The notes under the pieces were generated by a model, which was given only the letters and a program-made list of their open reading frames with translations, searched no databases and had not been told where the DNA came from. Source: Heliocidaris erythrogramma (lineage: Eukaryota > Echinodermata > Echinoidea > Camarodonta > Echinometridae). From it: DNA of 64,000 bases. Of the stretch, positions 46,301 to 57,283 are shown piece after piece. The stretch is from positions 37,745,065 through 37,809,064 of the forward strand of contig CM046853.1 in NCBI GenBank assembly GCA_025617745.1. The letters are read 5' to 3'. The stretch's first letter is position 1. Each line of letters begins with the position of its first letter. Made by a program: the position numbers and the translations under genes.

Positions 46301-47040
46301 TACATCGTATTGTTGATTCGTCGTTATTGTCAAAAATTTGTTCATACTTGACCAGCCCTTTATGAAGGAGTGCAATTGATCTAATTGATCTTACATGATT
46401 TAATTGAAATTCATGAAATTGCAATTCTGAATGCAAGAGATACATGTAAAGAGATTGTAAGTTGGCAATTGATTTGAGAGATTTGTGATCAGTTCTGATC
46501 ATTCACAAATCTTTATAAAGTAGTGCCTGTATTCAAATAATGTTTTGTAGTAAACTTTGCATTGTTGCTATGTCTGAGAAACCTCTGACAAGCTTTCAGG
46601 TTGTCAAGAACAACCTTTGTTTTAAAAGTATGCATAAAATTTGAATATATTTGTAACCAGGTTTATTGGACATTTATGAATTATGTGAAATGTAAAAGGT
46701 GTACTGTACATGTAGTAGTGTATGTCAGTATAGATGATGGTTTCTGACAGCAAAGTAGATATTTCAAAAGGATGTACATGTATGACATACATGTATGTTC
46801 TAAGTCCAATGATAATTCTTATGTCGTCAATTTCTGACCTAAAATCCAATTGCAAGCTAAACTCTAATTATCTTTTATAAAATAGAGCCTAGAACAAAAT
46901 ATTGCCGGAGCAAATGTTAGAATAGATCACAGATGTAATACATGTATAACTTTCCTAACTTCTAGTTTAACTCAGAGCCAGGAATGATTTTTTTGAGATT
47001 TAAACTGATGAATACTCTATCCATTCTATCTTTTCAACAG

Positions 47041-47125
47041 ACACTACCCTACAACAAAGTTTACCACTGTGGCAGATACCCCTGAAAACAGAAGACTTGC
47101 CAAGAACACAAAAACTCAGAGTCAG
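47041..47125 (+). CDS. LASP1: LASP exon 3 (end of LIM, first nebulin repeat)
   Basis: 85 bp between TCTTTTCAACAG and GTACAG, entering in phase 2 and leaving in phase 0. It encodes (A)HYPTTKFTTVADTPENRRL and then AKNTKTQSQ. HYP completes the LIM domain, and TTVADTPENRRL is the first nebulin-type repeat of LASP proteins, which binds F-actin in the family. Confidence 0.96.
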
Positions 47126-47718
47126 GTACAGTAGAATTACATCTCCTTAATTACCTACATTTGTGTTACTCTGATTGACATGTGGAGATCTCCCCACATA
47201 ACAATGTCCATGTACGTGTATTTACATACTGGTAAATAAAATTCATATATTGATTTATTGATGAACACATTAGCCTCATGGATGTTGCGATAAGATCTGT
47301 AATCATGTCCATAATACTGGGGACTAATTATTAGTTAATCAGCAAGGAATGGATCTTTAGTAGTTGTTTATCTGTCTCCAGTCCATCGTGTCACTGCTGT
47401 GATCCAGCAAGAACTTGGTGGTACTGTCACTGCTTTTATAGCAAGGCACTGACAGCAGTCAGTGCCTTTTTCAGATGTTGCTGTTGCAGAATTATTTTCT
47501 GACGTGTTGTATTCATTTAAAAATAGAGCATACACAACATCACCAACACGCGAAAGCAGTAGATTTCAATAGCAATTTCATTTCCTTCCAGAAAACTTCC
47601 TTTCATTTTTTGAAAGCCTTCAAATACATCCTTCCAACTGCAGAATATCTACAGAGAAACCTGCTTTAGCGACCACCTTTATAGAATGACCATGTGTTTT
47701 CTTCTTCCCTTTTAATAG

Positions 47719-47896
47719 GTTGAGTACCAGAAGCAGTTTGTACAAGATAAGGGCAGCAAGATATCAGTGGCTGACGATCCTGAGACAATGAGGGCAAAGA
47801 GGAATACTCAGAATCAGAGTGCTGTCATCTACACAGGTCAGTTACAGCAGAGAGAGCAGAGTGAACAGCATCGACCTTCTCCAGATGCTGGCACAG
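47719..47896 (+). CDS. LASP1: LASP exon 4 (nebulin repeat and linker)
   Basis: 178 bp from TTTAATAG to GTAAGC, entering in phase 0 and leaving in phase 1. It encodes VEYQKQFVQDKGSKISVADD, then PETMRAKRNTQNQSAVIYTG, then a Gln/Glu-rich tail QLQQREQSEQHRPSPDAGTG. The VADDPETMRAKRNTQNQS block is closest in wording to the last nebulin repeat of vertebrate LASP2/LIM-nebulette, so a single LASP1/LASP2-like ancestor is plausible. A second donor, also phase 1, lies inside the exon after TACACAG (GTCAGT at 47837) and would remove the 20-residue tail. Confidence 0.94.
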
Positions 47897-48486
47897 GTAA
47901 GCACTTAGACCAGGCCCTAGGTTGCAGAAAGCATGGGGTTGATTAGAATTTCCCCTGGTCAGCTGCAGATTACTTGAGAGTCAGTAGACCAATGTACGAA
48001 TGTTTTAAAATTCAAAGATGTTTCTTCCCCTGAAATCCTGGTGATGCAATATTAATTTTCCCTTCCTTTGGTGTTTGATGGATAGAATCTTATCTAGCAT
48101 GCTTTGGCTGTTGCTATGTCTGGCAATCACTAGACATGAATAGAAACTACATATATATGTATTAAATTAGAATGCATTAGTTTACTGGTCTAAAATTCTA
48201 TTTCTGTAATGCAGTGACGGGTAAACTTTAATGACTTGTGCATGTATACAGGGATTTATGTTTTCTGTAACTTTGGACAATTTAAAAAATGTGAGTTTTC
48301 AACAGGTGCACTTTTCAAATATGGTATTCTCTTATGAGTACCGGTATTAACTCAAACCCTGAAACAGACATCATCATAATTACATTACATCACACGTAAA
48401 CGCTGGCATTAACTGAATAAGATGATGATAAGACATTTGCATAGAAAAAAGCTAAGATGTTATTATTGGGTAATCTCATAACGTGG

Positions 48487-48600
48487 GTTAACTCAGAGTA
48501 CCTTTATATAGAGAGTAGCGACATGGAATTGAATAGAAATTGGCGTTGAAAATGGCGTTGAAATCATCTACTCTCTTTATGTAGGTACTCTAGGTTAACT
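48487..48600. mobile_element. 114-bp MITE
   Basis: GGTTAACTCAGAGTACCTTT ... ATAGAGAGTAG on the left is complementary to CTACTCTCTTTATGTAGGTA ... CTCTAGGTTAACT on the right. The centre contains a tandem TTGGCGTTGAAAATGGCGTTGAAA. Confidence 0.78.
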
Positions 48601-49579
48601 GATCCTTATGTAGATCATTCCAAACAATGTGTGAACACTTGTGACAGGGTGCAAATTTTGTGATCTGTCATCATGATGACAGAGTAGACAGCTTAATCTC
48701 AAGCACATACAGTACAATGTTAGTATTTTAACTACCGGGTATTTTTTTTTATTGCTTTGGTGCAATTTCTGAGTAAATTACAAACAAAATTACTCTCTCT
48801 TTTTTGTAGGGGGTACAGGATGTCAGGCATTAAATTTATTGTTTATATTTGTAATTTGAGTACACAGTTCAGCTATGCTTTGATAGAGTACATCAAAGCC
48901 TAACAAACTGAGTCCAATGACACAAACTGGTCCAAAAGCAAATACTATTTTTCAGTCAACAGTAAACAACTGCATATACACAATGTATGATAGGAGCAAA
49001 CTGATTCACAATGGAAGTGAGCTTGATTGACGGTTTCCAGTGTTCTGAGAATGATTCATTGTCTGCTTGCCAGGAAATGGGTCAAAATGACCCATCTCTA
49101 ATCTCATCCTCGAGTAGTATGATGTGAAATAGAGATTACCTGCATCAAACTGTTGGCACTGTTTGAGTGTGATGGGTCCCTACCATCCTAGAATCCTTTG
49201 TATTAATGGTGATATATGAGTAAATGCACTTCAATGGTTTGTCAATACTTAAGGTGAAAAGTATTTCTCATGTCTTAAGGATTCTTTTATTGACCAGGCA
49301 CTATTTATCATCTAGTACATTGTTGTATTCAGCCAAGGTTGTTCAAGCGTAACAACTTATCACTAATAGTTGTGTATGTTTGTTCCATACAAAAAACTAT
49401 AAATATTAGTATAAAGTGCTTCCAGTAGTAAATCTAAGCATAATTTTTAGCCTACCCTATGAAGAATCTGTTATTGTATGCATTGTGGAGAATCCTCAAA
49501 TATTGTTTGTATGCTCAAAGCTCATATACAGTACATGTATGTTTATGAAAAAGAGTGCACATATAGCCTTTAGTCTAAT

Positions 49580-49753
49580 GGGGTGTTGCAAGAAAGTTGC
49601 GATTGATTGCAAGTTGCAACTGATCGGTACTGACCAATCAAAATCATTGTTGCAAGTGCATCTTTTTGAATGGGCAGACCCTGAACCATTCAGAATGGTT
49701 GTTCTAATTTGCTTTACAATTTGCAATTGATTGCAACTTTCTTGCAACACCCC
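49580..49753. mobile_element. 174-bp MITE with GGGGTGTTGCAAGAAAG ends
   Basis: GGGGTGTTGCAAGAAAGTTG, continuing CGATTGATTGCAA, is complementary to the right arm TTGCAATTGATTGCAACTTT / CTTGCAACACCCC (~33 bp arms). Long open frames on both strands here are artefacts of the inverted repeat. Confidence 0.85.
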
Positions 49754-51862
49754 ATAAGACGTTAAGACTTGTGTTGCTGTTATTATTAACTGGCAAGGTA
49801 CTTTATGACTACTATTCAAAACCCAGCTGCAAATTTGATATTTACTTGCATGTAGGTTGTGGATTTTCAATTTATTTTAGTGCTCTATGATTTTATCTTT
49901 TTCTATATTATTCAAAATGTAGCTTGTAATGTACTGTACATGTACATGCAAATATCTTGATTGCAGGATAATCCCCCACCCCATTTTTTCTTTGTGTAAA
50001 TGTAATGAAAAATTACATGTATATACATGTAAACTGTTGCTTTCTTCTTTTCTTCAGTCTCTTATTTTTTCTTTTTTTTTAAAGAAATATATTGCTGATT
50101 CTTTTATGCAAGTTACTTATCCATGTAGATGCTTATTAATTAGCTACAAAGGAGAGTTACTGTACTATATGCATTCGCATGTGTAGTAATGGCATACATG
50201 TAAACTACCCCTCCCTCTGTGTGTGATGATCCTTTCTCAAGAGGTACATGTACCCTAGTTAATATGCCAATTTATAGACTTCTTACTAGCCACCTTTTCA
50301 ATAAGGACCTGGACATAATATGGACCCCCATATTCACCTTTCAAAATCAATGAATCTTTCAGAAAACAGCAAACTTCCCTGCACATGGTAGTTGAGAATT
50401 TGTCCTGTTCATTTTTACCCTTGATATTTAGTAGTGTGCACTGTGCATCAAACAATTGCATAGGAATACTTGCCTTTATTTTCTGGTATTTACTTTTTCT
50501 GTAAAATAAGTATTCACATCATATACTTTGTAGAAGCTCTGAAAGATGTATGTATGCATTGAAATTCTATACATTGTAGGTTGTACAAAACTACAGTGTA
50601 TATTTTTGATGTATTTTAGAATACTGTATGTATTTCATTTGTGCTGTGCCGTTATTGTATTGTTTACATACCTTACATGTACCTTTTATCCATTACCCCC
50701 CCCCCCCCCTAATCCTTTCTCTGCTTCACACTAATCCATTTTGCACTCTTCTTTATCATTATACTGTCACCAATGCCATTTCTCATATTATGGATACTGT
50801 ATGCATGGGTAAGTTGAATTCTACACAAGTACAATGTGAAAATTAGTGGCAATGTTATAGACATTGAAGTACTTGAATAGCTCTCTACAGGTATCTTTAC
50901 AATTCAGTTGAATTGACATTTAAAATATCAAATTATTTTGTTATCCAGACATTCCAAAGTCTATCATGAATATAAAGAAAGTGTAAATGGTTGTTTGTTA
51001 TGATTTTTTTATTTTTACATGTAGCAGACCAAACTAAATTGCACAATAAATACTGTATCCATGCTAATTAATAATTATTTTGAACAAATTGTTACTTTAA
51101 GTAATGGTATAGACGCTTGGCACTAATTTGGACATTGACAATGTGGCATAGTCATCACTGTTTCTTAATCAACACTTGTATGTTATGGCCACCTGTTTTC
51201 ATCAATTACGGCAGGTCAAAGTAGCGCTGTTGATATGACAGCTCAAAGGATTAATATGTCAGGCTCGTAGTAGTTCTAATGACATGTCTATATACACAGC
51301 TAGTCCTTACGTGCGTCACATGCAATGTACATACATGTAGCAAATTTTCATCATGGCACATTGTACTTTATGTAATAGAATCTTTTTGTTTCAATTATTT
51401 GCTGAAATGAGACACCAACATAACAAAAAATACACAAGCAAACTAACAAGTATGCATTTCCAATTTTCCATGTATATGGAGCCTATTTCCTTTTAAACCT
51501 GTAGTCATGACCTGAATAAAGTTATTCTGTCTCTTGGACAAACGAATAATGTCAGGCATGATACTTATTTATAGGAAAGTAGGAGAGAAACAGTTAGGAG
51601 ATTGTAAGAGATAACTAGCACTTAGTTTATATATGTATAATGCAATAAACTCTGTAGCATGATTTTACATTATCATTCATAATGTTAAATTCCACCTGAA
51701 GTGTTATTTAACTTAATAAAATTCTATTCATTTGCATGCATTGCATGATGACAGTCCATCTTGCTTCATCATGCCGCCTCTAATACGCTCTATTTACCTG
51801 TGCTCTAACATCTCATCGTGGATGTGGAACCCCAAACCTTGGCTTATTATCTCATTCTTGAG

Positions 51863-52084
51863 TGCGACCACCTCTCCTTCATCCCATGGCTCTATCTAAC
51901 ATGACCCACATGCTGTATTTACATATGATGGGTGTGGCAACGGAAATAGTTCGCAAGGGAAATATTCATGTGAGGCAAAATGACATTCAAAGTGTACCCG
52001 ATCCCGCCCAGTTGCCTGTCACCCACCATTACCAAGCACCAACATCGCCTGATGATTATGATCCTGTTCATCAATTTGAATCAG
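51863..52084 (+). CDS. LASP1: LASP candidate linker exon 5
   Basis: The open frame ends at TTTGAATCAG|GTATAA in phase 1, matching the phase-1 exit of exon 4. The reliable part encodes NIHVRQNDIQSVPDPAQLPV and then THHYQAPTSPDDYDPVHQFES, a Pro/Tyr/Gln-rich linker of the type LASP proteins have between nebulin repeats and SH3. Two in-phase acceptors are possible: CATTCTTGAG (start 51863, with a pyrimidine-rich tract) or GGAAATAG (start 51950, weaker tract). The 5' edge is therefore uncertain. Confidence 0.6.
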
Positions 52085-52536
52085 GTATAAAATCAAGTAT
52101 AACTATCAAGCTTAGGAATCAAGCAAATGAGAAAAAAAAAATTGCTTCAGATTCAAAACTTAAATACAATATGTCACTGGTATTTAATGTCATTCAAAGC
52201 CTGAAAATGTAGGTTTGTTCTAGAATTAAAGGTTTTTTGTGGGTTTTCAATAATAAAAATATTGCAAAAAAAGCCAACAAATGTCACACACATTACATTT
52301 TTAGAAGAAAAAAATTTATAAGAATTCTTGATAGTGAAAATAAAAATAGAGAAGAAAACTTCCAACAATGTATAAGTAAGTATGGGTGTTCATTCTACAT
52401 GTATTCAGAATTCCATAAAGGGTATCATGCATGTACAGTATATATGCTGTATAATTTAATGAATGCTGCCTGTTTACTTGTTTACCCCTCCAGGTTCCTT
52501 ATAACTAGTTTATGAATGAATTTCCCTTCTTCACAG

Positions 52537-52578
52537 CACCTGTTCACAATTATGACTCATACGATACTGTCAAGCAAG
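52537..52578 (+). CDS. LASP1: LASP candidate linker exon 6
   Basis: Follows TTCCCTTCTTCACAG. Entered in phase 1 it encodes (A)PVHNYDSYDTVKQ, whose PVHNYDSYD echoes DYDPVHQFES of exon 5. This supports a repeated Tyr-rich linker, typical of disordered SH3-adjacent regions. A phase-1 donor (CAAG|GTCAAA) is weak; if it is not used the frame continues GQSSLP and stops (52596-52598), which would give a short isoform lacking SH3. Confidence 0.6.
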
Positions 52579-53121
52579 GTCAAAGTTCTCTTCCCTAAGG
52601 GTGGGGGGGCGCATTTCCCTTTTACTGTCTCTGCAGTATCTGCATAAGTATCTATATTATTGTTTTTATTATATGTAGCTCCATGAAATGTCTTAAATGT
52701 ATTTATTTGTATTCTTTTATGTTTAAATTTCTTTCTCTTTCCATATTATTATTCCTCAAATTTAAACACATTTTTATAATTTACTGCAGAGTTCTTGAAA
52801 CAGGAATATTTTGAAAATAGGGATATAAGTGTAGTATTTCTTTTCAAGAAATCTACTATTGACCTTCTTGTATGACTTTTGCCATCTTTCTCTGTTTTTA
52901 ACAGTATTAACTGCATCATGCTCTGTAACATACTCTACTTTCATCATGCAACTTCAGTGTGTTAATCTTTTAGAAAAATGTTTACAGTGTATGTTTAACA
53001 AGCAGATCTGTTAGCATTCTGCAATCTTCGTCTTTATTTTCTTGAATATGTTATGTTATCTGCTGCTTTCACATCTTCTTTCCTCTTTTCTGTCTATTTA
53101 CTAAATTGCACATTCATGCAG

Positions 53122-53142
53122 TCACAGGATTTAGCTTCACAC
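53122..53142 (+). CDS. LASP1: LASP candidate 21-bp microexon
   Basis: Between CATTCATGCAG and a consensus GTAAGT donor, 21 bp in phase 1-1 encode (V)TGFSFT. A 15-bp version using the internal TCACAG acceptor is equally in phase. Its phase fits the neighbouring linker exons, but so short a segment could arise by chance. Confidence 0.33.
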
Positions 53143-56100
53143 GTAAGTTTGGAATGAAGTAATTTTCAAAGCACTTTTTAATATCAGTTATGCTCCATTT
53201 CCTACTCTTCTTCTTTATCATACTCATCCCCTTTCCTTTCTGTGTACTTTCTGTATTTGTTAAATGTTCATATCTACAATTGTACACATTTACAACATTT
53301 TTACCTTCTGTTGTGATTGTTGAATGTTACATATATACTGGTCCATTACATTATGATGAACCTTGTATATTATGCTGTATCGTATCATGTACACATAATG
53401 AAATATTACTCTGAGTGTATGGCAACTTACTATGTTTTGAAAGAACCCTCCTATATTCATGAGTGATACCCTGAATATATCACATTTATGACTTATATGT
53501 GATGTACAAGAAGGGAGTCCATGATTTCTTGAAGTAAGCTGAAAGGATCAGGCACATAATGATTATTTTGTTGACGATGCTTTAAACAACAGGTAAAGAT
53601 TTTCAAAAATGTCATTTATCTAGTATCTTATCCTTCTTTACCTGTACCTGCATGAATTGAATTCAGGAAATAGGGGGTGGTGAAGAACAAGGATTATCAT
53701 TTATCATAAAAAAATTAGTCTTTTCCCACGCTATGGGCAGCATTGAATGGCAAGGGGAGGGTAGGGAATTGCAGTTGAAAATGTCTTTAACTCTTTTTAG
53801 GAAAACAAAAATTAAATTAATAAAATGTATTCACCACCCTCTTCCCCACCCAGAGATTTTTTTTTTTACATACCCTATAGTAACCAGTTATCTTCAAATA
53901 ATGTTTTCATCACCTGCAAATTTGTTACAGTGGGTGATTTCATGCTTGGTGTTGGTGTTTAGAGCAAAAATTCTCCTAAAATCAAGCTCCAACACCGCTG
54001 TACAGTTTAAGGAGCCGATACCGATATCCTAACGAAGCGCATTGATAGCTTAACACTGGTAATGGCATCAGCACCATTCTTAACGAAGACGAAAATTTAG
54101 TTTTTAACTTACTGAATTATTAGTCTAGAATATCGTAAAATTGCACGAATAGTCCGGTAATTCTAAAAGCAATCCTTATTTGATCTAGAGACTGGTAAGA
54201 AACTTCACAGAAATGGATAGTATTGACAGGAACAGTAAGTTTAGATTTAATTTCTCTCGAGTTTCTCACTCGCAGCAGAAAATGCTGCGGTAGCTAATGC
54301 AGCTAGACGCTGGATCGGACGGTGCAGAGCGTACATGGCAAACGACCAAATTTTGGGCGTTATATACACGCATTAACTATTCAGTATCTGACAGTGACAG
54401 GGCGGGGTTTGTTTAGGCCTGTGAGAGAGATAAGTCAGTGTATATCTATATTTACTCTGTACATTGCAAAGAGGTTATATACATACTGTACATCAAGTAT
54501 CACTTTGACCCCGTTTACAGTGAAAGTTAGCCCGGGGGTCTTTGACAGTTTGACTGTTATTTGGTCTACATGTACCTCTGATGTACATTGTAGCTCAGCT
54601 CGTTTGAAAGCTATGTACAGTAGGTCTACAATGTGACTGGTGATCTACATGTGGTCTACATCAGAGCTATCCATACAGAGAGTCCTGACACTAGAGGTTG
54701 CTGCTGATTAGTCAGTCATTTCATGAAGCTTCAAAAAGTTCCCTCTCATAGTGAATGTACGTGAAAGGGTACTATTGGGAGGTCCATGATCCGCCATGTT
54801 TTAAACAAAGACTGCGTACACATAGGCTTATTATGCACATGTCACAACTCTATCAACATGCTCTGGTCTACATGTACAATGCAATGTAGGTCTCCTTCAT
54901 GTAGATATTGATACTGGTATTTTGATATTATCTGTACATGAACATGTATATGTTGTCCAATAAAACAGTGGTTTGGCAGAACATTAAAATTCTTAATGAT
55001 ATAGATATAATACGGTAGCAGTGTACTGAAAGGCAGTAGGCCTAAAAGCCATCATGCCTACTATGTTACATACCCTATAGTGGAAATATGTACCAGATAT
55101 GAAAGATACAGAAATCTAATCAGCTTTATTGTTGACACAAGTGTCTATTGTTTAAGGACATGCAGATGTATTGGGTCAACTGATTTAACTTTAGATACGA
55201 GTCAATGTGCTGTAGGCCTGTTTTTCTGTACCATTGCCCAGTAATATACATGTAAGTAGGTGGGGTTTTTTTCTTCAGTTGTGCAGTGTAGATCTTATTT
55301 TTTTTTACATGATAATATGTAATTTGCTTTTTCTCTGCCATATGCTCACTTAGCATTTCAAGAGTTTACTGGTACTGTCTGAAGTACTTTATTGCTGTAG
55401 ATAGCCCTATACATGTATTTTTACAATTGGCAAATATACATTGTACAATTTCTACTGTCTTTCATCTCCACCCACTCTTGATGTATTCAACTTTATCCGA
55501 GAGTCGTGTTTGAAATCAAGTAACTTCCTCTTGTTGTTTTTGGCATGGAGCACCTCAATGTCATGGCCTCAAGCAGTTATCTTCAACCCCCAGAAATCCT
55601 ACTCCTTATTTTCACCCATATTTACAAATAGGTGTGTGCCTGTAACATTTTTTTCCCACTTCTTCTTCCATGCACTGGGTAGTGAATATGCATGTACTAC
55701 TACAGTGTAGTTTAATAGCAAGTTGAAACTTTCAGTCATTCTGGGCTTAGAAACTAACTCTAGGGGCTGTAGAGACAGTAAGGCCCTCATAATTATTGTC
55801 GAACTGCTCTAGCGTTGGCTCAAGTTAAATTGAATTTTTGTACAGTGTTAAAATTGTGCATTTAGAACAAGTTTCAACAGCACTCTGTCTTTGGCTGCCC
55901 CTGTCTGAAATGTATATAATTATAATTTATAAAGTATTATTAACCTGTGATAAGGCTTCATGGAATTACACAAAGTTCATTCAGGGGCAAACATTGCACA
56001 GCCAAAGTACATGTACAAGCAAGTGTTTAAAGATAAAGTTGAGTTCTGGTCATGAGATTGTGAAAGAAACAATTTGGAAAGGTTGATTACATGTAAATAG

Positions 56101-56254
56101 TACATCAGAATTGGATTTGGTGTATGATGTAAGGTTTTGGAATCACCAAAATGATAAGAAATTGACTCAATCCTTACTTTTTAAATACATGTATTACATT
56201 ATCTGATACATGTAGGTGTTAAATTCCATAAATTTACATAGAGCTGAAGACTAT
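53143..56254. other. Possible LASP intron 6 / downstream flank
   Basis: AT-rich with many TACATGTA and GTCTACATGTA phrases, clustered at 54540-54660 (GGTCTACATGTACCTC, GTGATCTACATGTGGTCTAC). No SH3-type exon (ALYDY..., WWxG, PSNYV-type signatures) was found in the + frames here. Confidence 0.5.
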
Positions 56255-56827
56255 GGCCCGTATTCTGAACTCCGGTTTAACTTAAACCATGGTCTAAATG
56301 TGTGGTTTAATGTATGGGCAGCCAAATGTGACACAAATCTCTAACAGTAGATATTCAATTTATCAGCATTTTTGGTACTCAAAATACAATAGTTTTCTGA
56401 ACCATTAAAGCATGAGACCAGAATCCAGTAAACCTAAGGAACATACAGTGTAAACAAAGTTTTGACATTTTTGGCTACCCATAGTTAAACCACAGATTTA
56501 AACCATTTATTTATTTATTTATTTATTTATTTGTGCATGCTTCAGGAATCATATTTACAATCACATAATAATACAAAGTATTACACAGTAATATTGTTTC
56601 ATATTGAAACACACAGAGGTTTGGCAAAATAAGCTATAAGCTTGAGAGGTATTGCCACACCTGCATACTTAAAACAAACAATATAAACGGGTAAAACCAT
56701 TATAGTAAAATAAACATAAATCAAAACGAACCTTAAAATGGTAAACGAGATAATAAAAACAAAAGAGGAAAAAAAAAAAAAAGAATATGGAAATATACAA
56801 AAGAAAAGAAAAGAACCCCTATATATT

Positions 56828-56924
56828 CAGAAAAAAGGTTTGCGGTACAACCATGTGAGTTGGAGTGGAGTTGGAACGTGGAGTTATTCCAACTCACATG
56901 GTTGTACCGCAAACCTTTTTTCTG
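56828..56924. repeat. 37-bp perfect inverted repeat, 23-nt loop
   Basis: 56828-56864 (starting CAGAAAAAAGGTTTGCGG) is the exact complement of 56888-56924, around a loop made of GTGGAGTTGGAACGTGGAGT plus TAT. It lies within the LINE 3' region. Arms this perfect suggest a recent insertion, a templated repair event, or an assembly fold-back. Confidence 0.9.
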
Positions 56925-57283
56925 AATTACAACTTCACCATGCAAACCTTCAAACCCCTATATAGTTAGTAAATTATAAAGATATAGATTTACATGTACA
57001 CCCAGAGAAATTCACAACGCTTGTAAGAATCTATATAAAGTGAGAATATACCCAGAACTGATGGATACAGAAACAACACTAGTTACATATGTGAGATAAG
57101 CATGCATTTAACACTGCTTTTGAAGGAGTGTATGGTCAATAAGTTACGAGTTTCATTTGGTAATGAGTTCCAAACATCTGGGCCATAATGCCGTACAGAT
57201 TTATGTGCTAACACTGTGCGGGGGTTGGATAAATGAATGTTTGCTGATTGTCTAGTCCGATAAGAATGAATTTCGTCATTTCT

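Larger units (their letters stand above)
47897..51862. other. LASP intron 4
   Basis: AT-rich intron with two MITEs (48487-48600, 49580-49753), a C12 run (~50698) and many TACATGTA-type palindromes. GTAGGGGGTACAGGATG (~48808) offers an in-phase but quickly terminated frame, not accepted as an exon. Confidence 0.55.

Noticed and set aside
48809..48860. Segment after CTCTCTTTTTTGTAG in LASP intron 4
   Set aside because: In phase with exon 4 but becomes hydrophobic and stops after ~16 codons; no family similarity.
49416..49870. Long overlapping frames (104 and 124 residues) on both strands
   Set aside because: They run through a MITE inverted repeat and show no family motif or splice context.
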